A stretch of DNA of 64,000 nucleotides, taken from contig CP071499.1 in assembly GCA_017354895.1 (NCBI GenBank), positions 3,100,001 to 3,164,000 of the forward strand, given 5' to 3'. Made by a program: the position numbers and the translations under genes. This document shows, piece after piece, positions 1 to 9,331 of this stretch; the first letter of the stretch is position 1; every line of letters starts with the position of its first letter. A model generated the notes under the pieces. The model was not told where the DNA came from and did not search any database. It was given only the letters and a program-made list of their open reading frames with translations. The stretch is from Podospora comata (Eukaryota > Ascomycota > Sordariomycetes > Sordariales > Podosporaceae).

Positions 1-981
1 GGCTACACACCACCCAAGTCCTTCGCTCTCGACGGTACTAACCCGCTCGATGTTACTTATCGTCCCGAATATGCAGACCAAAAGCCAATTTTCGGCTGGC
101 TCGATGCATTCGAGGACTTGATGCGAGTCAACTCTGGTCTGGAGCTATCAGACTTAGACACGAAGCACGCCACCGTCCACAAACTATGGCATCTTTCCTG
201 GACGAATAGAAGCGACCTGGAGTTCCCCAGACTTCGCCATGTGCGAAACATGATGTTTCACATCAGCACGTGGTCAAACAACTCTTGGCATTTCTGGTTT
301 CCCTCATTTCTTCGCCAGGGGGGGAAGACATCACCAAACACTCCCGAAGAGTGGCTCAAGGCTCGGGAACAGGAGAGGGAATTCTGGGCTTCCCGGGATG
401 AGCTGACGGAGCAGCGCAAACGGTTTCAAAAACTGCTCGGCATGGATGTGAACAATATTATCCAAGCCCAATGGTTTCGAGGGGTGCGCAATCCCCCCGA
501 GGAGCACCTGGCCGTGGACAAGGACGGCTCGTCTTTCTTCGGCGCATTGGCTTTGTCTCTTCCATTGATGCACTACCAGCTCCGAAATGGAGATCTGGTT
601 GAGCATGAAGCGGCCTTGTCTCAACGACCCCCCGATCAAAGTTGGCCTCTCGCCACCATGTTGACCCTCATAAGCATGTTCAGAGATCATCCTGTTAGGC
701 CTGCCCGCGACTATAGCCTGTTGGTTAATCAGGGCCGTTTTTTCCACTATTGGGATGGCATAGTAAAAATTAGGGATAGGGTGGGCGAGGGGAAAGAATG
801 GTTCATCAAGGATTTCTTGGGGAATCTCCATCGCCACCACTCCCTGATGCTACAAGATGCGGAGAACCCTCACAAACCTGCTCTCAGGTGGCTCTGCCAA
901 CAATTTAGCCCCAAGAAAGAGACACTCGAGGAGGGCAAGGCGAAGTGGGACAGGAAACTGGAAGAACTTTTCGTATCGTAG
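1..981 (+). CDS. 3' part of an unknown protein gene
   Basis: The reading frame is open from the first base of the window to a TAG stop at 979-981, giving at least 326 residues, so the start lies outside. The protein is soluble-looking, rich in Trp, His and charged residues, with no obvious signal peptide or membrane segment. A charged helical stretch lies near residues 110-140 and a Lys/Glu-rich helix ends the protein. I do not recognise the family. The even codon use and lack of stops argue that it is a real gene. It could be a lineage-specific Sordariomycete protein; function unknown. Confidence 0.65.
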   Translation, partial: GYTPPKSFALDGTNPLDVTYRPEYADQKPIFGWLDAFEDLMRVNSGLELSDLDTKHATVHKLWHLSWTNRSDLEFPRLRHVRNMMFHISTWSNNSWHFWFPSFLRQGGKTSPNTPEEWLKAREQEREFWASRDELTEQRKRFQKLLGMDVNNIIQAQWFRGVRNPPEEHLAVDKDGSSFFGALALSLPLMHYQLRNGDLVEHEAALSQRPPDQSWPLATMLTLISMFRDHPVRPARDYSLLVNQGRFFHYWDGIVKIRDRVGEGKEWFIKDFLGNLHRHHSLMLQDAENPHKPALRWLCQQFSPKKETLEEGKAKWDRKLEELFVS

Positions 982-1532
982 ACGATGTGGGAAACTTTGC
1001 GCGTCGTTAAACAAGGCTTTTTTGAGGGTAAATATGCTCGAAAGGCTTATTAGCTCTAGGATGACGCTCTAATAATGTGTCACTACCATTGGCGACAGAT
1101 TTTGTGCAGGTCATCATTTCATCTGCAGGCTGATGAAGCCCAGGCCATATTTCCATCGTTTCTCCGGGGGTATCAGGGCGAGGTAAGGGTCTGCTCAAAG
1201 AAAAAAGCGAGCGTGGAGTATCTAGCATGGAAGAAGAAGAAAAGGGAGCTAATCCTGGGGATATTTTGAGCACACGCACACACAACCTGACGAGCAGAAA
1301 GGACACACAACAACCACAGTAAATCTCCCTCTTACAATACACAAACACCCACAAGAACAGCGCTTCCCAAATACCCTCAAAAGATAGGACGACAAAAAAA
1401 CTTCCCCAACCCCTAACATACAGCTCCGCCTTTCAGAAACTATAAACACCAAAAACATAAACCTACCACAACAACAAACCAAACACCACTTGCCTAACCT
1501 CCCAAAACACATATCAAAACCCAAAAAACTAA
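982..1532. other. Intergenic, no gene seen
   Basis: The span between the partial gene and tRNA-Gln is A/C-rich on the plus strand with short ORFs only. Nothing in it looks coding. Confidence 0.5.
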
Positions 1533-1650
1533 AGGTCCTACCCGGACTCGAACCGGGGTTGCCGGAAGAACTTCTCTTACGTACTTTGTATGATGGGGCA
1601 CGAGAGATTGTTTTCAGAATCCGGAGTGATAACCGCTACACTATAGAACC
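1533..1650 (-). tRNA. tRNA-Gln (anticodon CUG) with intron
   Basis: Read on the minus strand, the gene begins GGTTCTATAGTGTAGCGG and ends in a T-arm GGTTCGAGTCC and acceptor TAGGACC. The acceptor pairs GGTTCTA with TAGGACC (one G-T pair). The anticodon stem CCGGA/TCCGG encloses a loop reading TT-CTG-A, so the anticodon is CTG. The loop is interrupted by an intron of about 46 nt (roughly 1568-1613) one base 3' of the anticodon, the usual eukaryotic position. This is a Pol III gene; the D-arm and T-arm carry the A and B boxes. Confidence 0.93.
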
Positions 1651-2105
1651 AATTTATTGGAACATGTCCATACAGGTCAGACAACTGCCATATCACTCAA
1701 CATATGTGGTGGCGGCGTGGAACGGGATACAGAAAAGCATTCACCAACACCTCAACACTGAAACACAAGGTCAATTCATTCCGAGGGAAAAAAAAGAAGG
1801 AAAAAAAAACCAATAAAACAATCCTATTATATAATCGGGTGTGGTATGTACAATTCAAAACTATGGAATGAAATTGAACAAAAGAGTGCAGTGTGACAGA
1901 CGATTGTTTGAGAACCAACCGTTAAATCATACACAACTGGCAAATTCACAGTCCTTAATGCGAAGTCATCATAGTAAAATCAAAGCAAAGCCCCCCCAAT
2001 GCCTCCAAATTCATAATTACCCCTCTCACTATTTACATTTTTTGATTTCCCAACCCATGTCATTATCTTACGTTTTTATTCTACCATCTCATTGTCCCCT
2101 CATAA
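1651..2105. other. Intergenic spacer
   Basis: This is an A/T- and C-rich spacer between tRNA-Gln and the 3' end of ADE5,7. It should contain the ADE5,7 3' UTR. No coding signal was seen. Confidence 0.5.
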
Positions 2106-4472
2106 CTAAGCCCAGCTCTCCAAATTCCTCAACTCACACCCATTACCACCCTCCGGCCTCTTCGTCAACCTACCCAAAGTATACACCTTCTCACCAGCCT
2201 CCTCCAACCCCTTAACAACACCCTCAACACCCTCAGCAGCAACAGCAACCACCATGCCAATACCAGTGTTGAACGTCCTGCCCATCTCGGCGGGCTCAAC
2301 GCTCTCCGCAAGCCACTTGAACACAGGCGGCAACTCCCACGCCGCGACATCGATCTCAGCAGAGAGGTGCTTGGGCAACATGCGGGGGACGTTCTCAGTC
2401 AGACCACCACCAGTGATATGCGCCATACCCTTGACAGCAGCAGCACCGGGCTCAGAAGCCAGAACCTTGAGCAAAGGCTTGACATAGATCTTCGTGGGGG
2501 TCAAAAGCGCCTCGCCGACAGACTTGGAGCCGTCCCATGGGCAGGCATCTGTGTACTCAAGGCCACACTTCTGAACGACCTTGCGGACGAGAGAGAAACC
2601 ATTGGAGTGAACACCAGAAGAAGTAAGACCGATGAGGACATCGCCTTCAACCATGGCATCCTTGCGGGGGAGACGCTGCTCAGCCTTCATGACACCAATG
2701 GCGGCGCCGGCAGCATCGTAGTCATCGCCAGTGTAGAGGTCAGGCATCTCAGCCGTTTCACCTCCAACAAGAGCACAGCCAGACTCGAGGCAGCCCTTGG
2801 CAACACCCTCAACGAAAGAAGCAGCAACGGATACATCAAGGCGACTGCAGCCGTAGTAATCGAGGAACATGAAGGGCTCAGCACCCTGGACGACAAGATC
2901 GTTGACGTTCATGGCGACGAGATCAATACCAACGGTGTCGTGCTTGTTCATCTTCTGGGCAATGATGAGCTTGGTGCCGACACCGTCGATGGCACCGACA
3001 ACGATGGGCGCACCGGGGAAACCGGCCTGGGAGAGATCGACCTCTCCACCGAAGCCACCGATCACAGCGTCGGCGCCAGGGCGGCGGGTGGTGGCCACGG
3101 CAGCCTTGATGCGGTCGACAAGCTCGTTTCCGGCATCGATGCTCACACCAGCTTGGGCATAAGTGAGCTTGCCAGAAGCCTCTGACTCACGGAAAGCACG
3201 GTGAGCAATGTCGTTACGGTAGTACATGCCATCAAAGTTGATGAGCTTGACGCCCTCATACGCCTTGTCAACAGCGGCACGGAGAGACTCGCCAACAGCA
3301 TTCGCAGCAATGACACGGCCACCATCAGTGACCAAAACGTCACCAGTGAGCTTGGTACCAGCGTGGAAGATGGTGATATCTTGGGGAGCAGCTGACACCT
3401 GCATGGGGATATTCTTGGGGTATGACTCGGGGTAGCCAGGGGCAGCAACCACCACGGTGGTGGAAAACTTGTTGGACACCTTGACGGGGACGTCCTCGAG
3501 GTAGGGGATAGGGCCGGCGCAGGCGTACATGATCTTGGCGAGATCGGACTCGAGCAATGGCAGAACCGTCTGGGTCTCCGGGTCGCCAAAGCGGACGTTG
3601 TACTCGAGCACCTTGGGGGTGCCATCAGGGCCAATCATCAGGCCAGTAAAAAGGCAGCCCTTGAAGGGGAAGCCATCCTTGCGCATACCATCAATGGTAG
3701 GCTGAAGAATCTCGCGCTCAACACGAGCGAGGAGCTCAGGGGTAGCGAGCTTAGTGGGCGCATAGCATCCCATACCGCCAGTGTTCAGCCCAGTGTCGCC
3801 ATCGCCAATTCGCTTGTGATCCTGGGCAGCAGGCAGGGACTTGATCGTGGTACCGTCGCAGAAAGACAGGATGCTCAGCTCGTCACCAACCAAAAATTCC
3901 TCAATGACGACCTCGTTGCCAGCATCACCAAACGCCTTGTCCTGCATGATATCCTTCAAACCCTGCTGAGCCTCCTCCTGAGTCTGGGGAAGGATAACAC
4001 CCTTGCCAGCAGCCAAACCAGTGGCCTTGATGACAACATTGTGCTTGACAGTCTTCAGATACTCGCTGGCCTTTTCGTAGTCGGAAAAGTTCTCGTAGGC
4101 GGCAGTCGGGATGTTGTGCTTCTTCATAAAGTCCTTGGAAAAGGTCTTGCTGCCCTCCATGCGCGCGGCCTCCTTGGAGGGGCCAAAGACGGGGATGCCG
4201 GCCTCGCGGAAGTAGCCCTCGATGCCGTCGACGAGGGGAGCCTCCGGGCCAGGGACGACGAGGTTAATGTTGTTCTTCTTTGCGAACTCGACGAGGCCGG
4301 GGTAGTCGTTGGGCTTAACGGCGGTGGTGTTGGTCACCTTGGGCAACCCCGCGGTGCCGCCGTTGCCAGGAACAGCGATGATGGACTCCACATATGGCGA
4401 TTGGGAGAGCTTCCAGGCAAGGGCGTGCTCGCGGCCACCGTTGCCGACCAGCAGGATCCGAAGAGACGACAT
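2106..4472 (-). CDS. ADE5,7: Bifunctional GAR synthetase / AIR synthetase
   Basis: This single-exon gene encodes 788 residues, close to the roughly 800 of yeast Ade5,7. The N-terminal half is phosphoribosylamine-glycine ligase (GARS): it has the opening motif GNGGREHALAW, an ATP-grasp core with VVIKATGLAAGKGV, and a metal-binding segment near EYNVRFGDPETQ. The C-terminal half, from about residue 440, is phosphoribosylformylglycinamidine cyclo-ligase (AIRS), with VVGAIDGVGTK, SSGVHSNGFSLVR and HITGGGLTENVPR. Together they catalyse steps 2 and 5 of de novo purine synthesis in the cytosol. I chose the ATG at 4472 because MSSLRILLVGNGG matches family N-termini. An in-frame ATG ten codons upstream (4502) is possible. 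Confidence 0.96.
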   Translation of the reverse strand: MSSLRILLVGNGGREHALAWKLSQSPYVESIIAVPGNGGTAGLPKVTNTTAVKPNDYPGLVEFAKKNNINLVVPGPEAPLVDGIEGYFREAGIPVFGPSKEAARMEGSKTFSKDFMKKHNIPTAAYENFSDYEKASEYLKTVKHNVVIKATGLAAGKGVILPQTQEEAQQGLKDIMQDKAFGDAGNEVVIEEFLVGDELSILSFCDGTTIKSLPAAQDHKRIGDGDTGLNTGGMGCYAPTKLATPELLARVEREILQPTIDGMRKDGFPFKGCLFTGLMIGPDGTPKVLEYNVRFGDPETQTVLPLLESDLAKIMYACAGPIPYLEDVPVKVSNKFSTTVVVAAPGYPESYPKNIPMQVSAAPQDITIFHAGTKLTGDVLVTDGGRVIAANAVGESLRAAVDKAYEGVKLINFDGMYYRNDIAHRAFRESEASGKLTYAQAGVSIDAGNELVDRIKAAVATTRRPGADAVIGGFGGEVDLSQAGFPGAPIVVGAIDGVGTKLIIAQKMNKHDTVGIDLVAMNVNDLVVQGAEPFMFLDYYGCSRLDVSVAASFVEGVAKGCLESGCALVGGETAEMPDLYTGDDYDAAGAAIGVMKAEQRLPRKDAMVEGDVLIGLTSSGVHSNGFSLVRKVVQKCGLEYTDACPWDGSKSVGEALLTPTKIYVKPLLKVLASEPGAAAVKGMAHITGGGLTENVPRMLPKHLSAEIDVAAWELPPVFKWLAESVEPAEMGRTFNTGIGMVVAVAAEGVEGVVKGLEEAGEKVYTLGRLTKRPEGGNGCELRNLESWA

Positions 4473-4988
4473 TTTTGAGTTGTGTTTGGGGGTGGTTGTC
4501 ACACTTGCGTGACTGGAGCAAAGTGAGTCGTCCCTGACCCAGCAGCGCTCTCGGATTGCCCCTCCATTTCTGTCAAAATGAAAATCCGGGGCAGAGAAAT
4601 TTTACCCCTCCCCCGCGCTTGTTATCGACAGGGCACCGCTGATTGGCCAATTCCTGTCTGATTAGCGGATGGGGACGGAGTACGTATCTTGAGAGAGAGA
4701 GAAAAAAAAAGCTCAGCATGTGAGTCGGGCTGTGGAAAAGCTGGACGCAATAGCTGATGATAGAGTGAACACTGGAGCTCTCTGTGAGCTGTCGCTGAGT
4801 TCTGGCCCTCACCAGCCTTAGCGTTATGCTTTAGGGCGCCCCTTGCTCTCAGTACCAACCAAGCTGTCCAATTTCTGATCTTCACACTGCTCTATCGTGA
4901 AACCAGGGTTCCCGACTTGTTCGCCAACACCATTTTGAAACTCTCAAGGGTTGCATGAAGTGAGGAATGCAAAAACTACAAAAATTAA
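4473..4988. promoter_or_regulatory. ADE5,7 upstream region
   Basis: About 500 bp separate the ADE5,7 start from tRNA-Leu. The span includes a GA-rich run near 4690-4710. It must hold the ADE5,7 promoter, but no specific element could be assigned by eye. Confidence 0.35.
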
Positions 4989-5099
4989 TGATGAGAGTGG
5001 GATTCGAACCCACGCCCTTTCGGACCACGGAATCTTTTGAGAAGATGTTGATTAAGGAAGACCTTAACGTGGCGCCTTAGACCGCTCGGCCATCTCACC
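4989..5099 (-). tRNA. tRNA-Leu (anticodon AAG) with intron
   Basis: On the minus strand the gene starts GGTGAGATGGCCGAGCGG, a typical leucine D-arm, and ends with T-arm GTGGGTTCGAATCCCAC and acceptor TCTCATC. The anticodon stem CCACG/CGTGG encloses TT-AAG-G, so the anticodon is AAG (A34 would be read as inosine). An intron of about 31 nt (roughly 5031-5061) follows position 37. The long variable arm is consistent with a class II tRNA. Confidence 0.93.
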
Positions 5100-5371
5100 G
5101 TACTGATTTGTTGAAAGACAAGCTCAGAGCGACGGCTCATGATGCTGCTCAAGGTCAACCGACCAAGCGAATGTTCAAGACCAACCGTTCACAAGAGCTC
5201 CTCATATGTCCCATAATGCGCGAGGTCTTTCAAAAGATAACATCAGTCTTCAAATCATATTCATAACATGTCAAACAAAACAAACAACCCATCCAGTCAT
5301 GCTATCCTTCCAGCCCGCCATCCCATATGTTCATCCCTACACCACTATCCAACACCATCATCCCCGGGCAT

Positions 5372-8300
5372 TCACAGAGTGTCCTCACCCTCATCTTCCT
5401 CATCCTCATCCAGCAACTCACTGACCAAACTCTTATCATCTCCATCCTCCTCCGCATCATCTTCCTCAATACTCTTCATCACCGGCTCCGTCCTGCTCAA
5501 CACAACCGTCGCCTCCTCCTCCTCTTCATCCTCCTCCTTGATGACGCTCCCCGCCCTGGATGAAACAACTGAGCCCTCCCTTCCAGCATTGTTTCCAGCA
5601 CCAGCACCAGCCACACTCCCCAGCCCAACAGAACTAGCCCTGCTAACGCTCCTCCTGTACCTCTGTACCTGACCTTCAGCCGAGTTCATCTGCGCCGCCA
5701 CAGCAGCAGCATCAAGCTGGTTGACAATCTTGCCAAGCCCAACATGCAATTTGTACAGCGAGTTCCGACTCGTCGCATCAGTCAAAAGACCATTCTCAAC
5801 AGCCTCACAAACCAGGGCATAGATGTCTCTAGTGAGCTCCTCACTTGAGGCCGGAGACACATAAAGTTTGCCAAGCAGCGCAGCAATAATCTTCTTTTCC
5901 TCTCCTGTCGTCTCGTTAGCACTCTCCACACGGCCAAACGTGAGAGGGAAACGGATCAAACTTACTCGGCACACTCCCAGACAACCTCTCCAAAATCCCC
6001 CTCGCAAACTCCAAATGCACATCCGCATTCACATTCTTCCTCTCCCCCTCCACCCCCTCCTCCTTGCCCGGGTAGTAACACTTCCTCGGATCCGTCCAGT
6101 CCACCAAGCAAGCGCCAATCGTCGCCAAACTCACCATCTCCTCATCCACATCCGCGTCATCATCCTCCAGCCCCTCCCTCACATTATACAACGTGTGCAG
6201 CGCATCCAGCGCAACAATCCTCATCAAGTCCTGATTCTCCGCCCGACTGTAGCAAAACACCGGCAGGAAATAATTCAGCGCCTGCCTGACAGACTGGTTG
6301 TCACTGCTCGCCGGCTCAAAGTACGCCACAACCAACGTCTTGAGCAGCTCCGCAGAAAAGTCATGATCAGAAATCACCCTCCCAAGCAGCAACTTCGACA
6401 CCGCCACCGTAGCAGAAGCCTGCACCTCAGGATGCCTCGCCCCCGACCTCAAAGCCTTGATGTAGACCTTCAACAGTGTAGGGTTAGCAGACAACAGCTG
6501 TGACCCATGCACATTCAAAATGTCCGTCAAGATGTTCAGCGCCGTAATCTGCAGCGCCGTATGCCCCTTGCTAAAAAAGTGCATAAACAGCGTCAAATTC
6601 TCCTCCGCCAGCGACCTATCCAACAACGAACACAAACCCAGACAGACCAGACCTCTCTCCCGCACAGGCGCCTCGTGGGAACGGACAGCTGGCACAACAA
6701 GATTGTTAAGCATTGAAACCAAGTGGTCGTTTTGCTGGAGATCGCCCGTCACGTTGGCGAGCATGCACTGCACGATATGCAAGCACTTCATGTTGATCAT
6801 GATCTCCTTGATCGCCTTCTTGGCCGCCTCCTCCTCGGACAGCGCAGGGACGTTCTTGTTCTTGGAGGATTTGGTCGGGGTGGTGTCGCCGTCGGGGGTG
6901 GACACCTCTGACTGAGCCGAGTGGAACGATTCATCGTCGTTATCGTTCTCGCTCGCGGGCGGCTCGTCGACGATGGTGTCGTGCACGTCGGCTACGGCTT
7001 CGAGGACGATGGAGCAGAATTCTTTTTCCCCGGCAGCGTCAGGGGCGCAAATGTCGCGGAGGACGTTGACAGTCAACTTGGTCACCTCGTCAGGGAGTTC
7101 GGGAATGGAGAGGGTCTGTCGGAGGAGGGAGAACATCTTGCGACGACCGACTTCATCAGAGTAGTCGAGCGTGAGGGCGATGTGGAGGAGCTGTTCTGCT
7201 ATGAACTCCTGCTCCACCGTGTCCTCCTCCTCTTCCTCTTCAAGGTCTTCCTGCTCTTCGGCACGCTTGATGGCGTCGATCAGGACCTTGATGTAGCGCT
7301 CGAGGTAGAAGGCTACCTTGGTGACTTCGGGGAGCTTCTCCTCGACGAGCTGCTCAAACTTGCCGTTGCCCTCGCTGCGGCAAAAGTCGTTGAAGGTTCG
7401 GCAGACAAAGACGGACTCGGCGCTCAGAGTCTCGAAGAAGGTGTCGTCAAAGACCATGGCTTCTCTGTAGTCTGGACGACCTTCCCAGAAACCCTTCATG
7501 GCTTCAAGACCGATGCCGTTCTCGCCACCAGAGTTGATGACATCGATACGCTCCAACAACTCAAGGAGCGCGTCGAGGTTAGGGGGTGAAACCTCAGCCG
7601 GCTGACCGGTCTCAGCAGGCGGTGGCGTCCCCGCGCAATCCTCGATCCAGCGCTCACGGAACAGACGACCGGCCGCCTTACGGACGTTCTCATCTCTGTC
7701 GCGCAAGCCCCATCGGAGCAGCTTCTCCCTCATCGAAAGTGACAAGTGCCTAAAATCACCCAGCGCGGGAAGCAGCCGCGAGTACACCGACCTCCTCGTC
7801 GCCGCATCTTGATCCCTCGCCCTCTCAAGCAGAAAAGGCAACGTCTTGGGCAGAATAGGCAGATTCACCAAAAGCGACCTCCTGACATCAGCGCTGGGAT
7901 CGTTCTGCAACACCTCCAGCAACTTATCCAAGAGGCCACTGCCCGCACCACCCCCCTCGCTATCCTCCGAATCTTCTTCAGCCTCGACCTCATTCCCCGC
8001 CAGTCTCCCCAACCCGAGCACAGCCTGCACCCTTACCATGGCCTCCTTGTCCCGAATCCTCTTCAACAACCCCGACCTCAGCTTCTGAAACAAATCATCA
8101 TCAATCGCATCCAGCGAGCTGATAATGTGTGAAATCAACTGCGTCGACCGATACCTCACAAACTTGTCCTTCGCCTGCAGCAACGGCAAAATCGTAACCA
8201 TCAGATACGTCGTGAGTCTCGTCGCAGGCGTCTCAGGCATAGTACTAGTATCCATATCCGCCTCGCCCGTAATCTCATTGTCCTTGTCAATCGCATGCCG

Positions 8301-8711
8301 CAAAAACAGCCCAATGAACCTGACTGTCTTCTCACCTACCCCTTCCGACTTCTTGACGGGCATGACGCGCAGAACGCAGCGGACAAACTCGGTGTTGAAG
8401 TCATCCTCGTCAAAGTCGCCGAGGTTGGTAGTCGTGGCAGTTTTCTTGGTAGCCGTTGGCTCATAGCAGCAGGCTTCCTGCATCTTGCGGAGGGTGACGG
8501 CTAGCTTGCGGTGGGAGGCGGTGGTGCGCTGGGCGTCGCGGAAGACGGCGGCGACTTGCTGTCGGAGGGCGTTGTCGGGGCTTTCTTCGGGGATGTTGTA
8601 GTTTACGGCTGGGGAGGAGCGGGAGGTGGCTGTTGCTATTGTGCTGGCGCGGGAGGTGGTGCCGCCACCGGCGGTGGAGGAGCGGGTTGATCTTGTTGCT
8701 CGGGGGGCCAT
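5372..8711 (-). CDS. YCG1: Condensin complex non-SMC subunit G (Ycg1/Cnd3)
   Basis: Two exons, 5966-8711 and 5372-5904, flank a 61-bp intron with donor GTAAGT, branch-like GTGCTAACG and a CAG acceptor. They encode 1092 residues. The protein is built of HEAT repeats with conserved Cnd3 segments (for example a KFVRYRSTQLISHII block near residue 180, and DRDENVRKAAGRLF). It ends in a long acidic Ser/Glu tail. In the condensin complex this kleisin-bound HEAT subunit binds DNA with Brn1 and helps compact mitotic chromosomes. The N-terminus is Ser/Thr/Arg-rich and probably disordered. The gene is divergent from NOP4 across 620 bp. Confidence 0.93.
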
Positions 8712-9331
8712 GCTGGCGACGGGGTTTTGTGCGCGCCGTGGGCTGGTTTCTAAATGTTCAAGTTGTATTTTTGATCCGGTTCAGGAATTGCATTGGGGTT
8801 GTCGTTGTGAAGGGTGTCGTCGTGTCGTAGGAGAATGGCAGTGGTTGTTACAGAAAAGGAGCCTGACAAGTGAATGGCGACTTTGCGAATGTTGTTTGTT
8901 TACCCAGCAATTTCCTGTTCGAGCTTAGCGCGCGAAAGTTTGGAGGGGTATGACCCCCAGCTTGGCAGGGACGTCTCAAGGCCTAACAAGATAACACCAA
9001 TACCGTCGACCATCTTCAACAGCCTTTCCAAGTATTCTTAAAGGCCTTCAGACTGTCTTTGGAGGTTTATTAAAAGTGTAAAGGCATGTTAACATCCTAA
9101 AAGGCTTATTGCACTCTATTTAAGGCCTATCAATCATCTTTGAAGGCATCACGACTATCTTCAAAGGCCGTGATTCTAGCGGCAAGGAGCACGAAAGCCC
9201 CCACTTTTCGCACGATAAGCTTCTTATCAGCCCATCTCCCTGGGGTTTTTTTTTTCTTTCCAATTGTCTATTGAGCCAGGGACCAGCTCCTCGGAAAAAC
9301 CACCAAAAATTCACATACCAAACTCGCAACA
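8712..9331. promoter_or_regulatory. Divergent YCG1/NOP4 promoter region
   Basis: The two start codons face away from each other across about 620 bp. The middle of this spacer is occupied by a 21-bp-period repeat array (8971-9178). A T-rich tract lies at 9246-9260 just before NOP4. No individual factor site was assigned. Confidence 0.5.
8971..9178 (+). repeat. Degenerate ~21-bp tandem repeat, array 1
   Basis: About nine units of 17-23 bp follow one another. Each carries a pyrimidine-A-T-C-T-T-T-like run and then AAGGC(C/A)T. Examples are ACTATCTTCAAAGGCCG, ATCATCTTTGAAGGCAT, ACTGTCTTTGGAGGTTT and AGTATTCTTAAAGGCCT. The same motif forms arrays at 30.4, 47.1 and 51.9 kb. It lies wholly in non-coding DNA between two conserved genes. 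Confidence 0.75.

Noticed and set aside
2367-3185. 272-residue plus-strand ORF inside ADE5,7
   Set aside because: It is the antisense of conserved AIRS-domain codons, with no similarity of its own.
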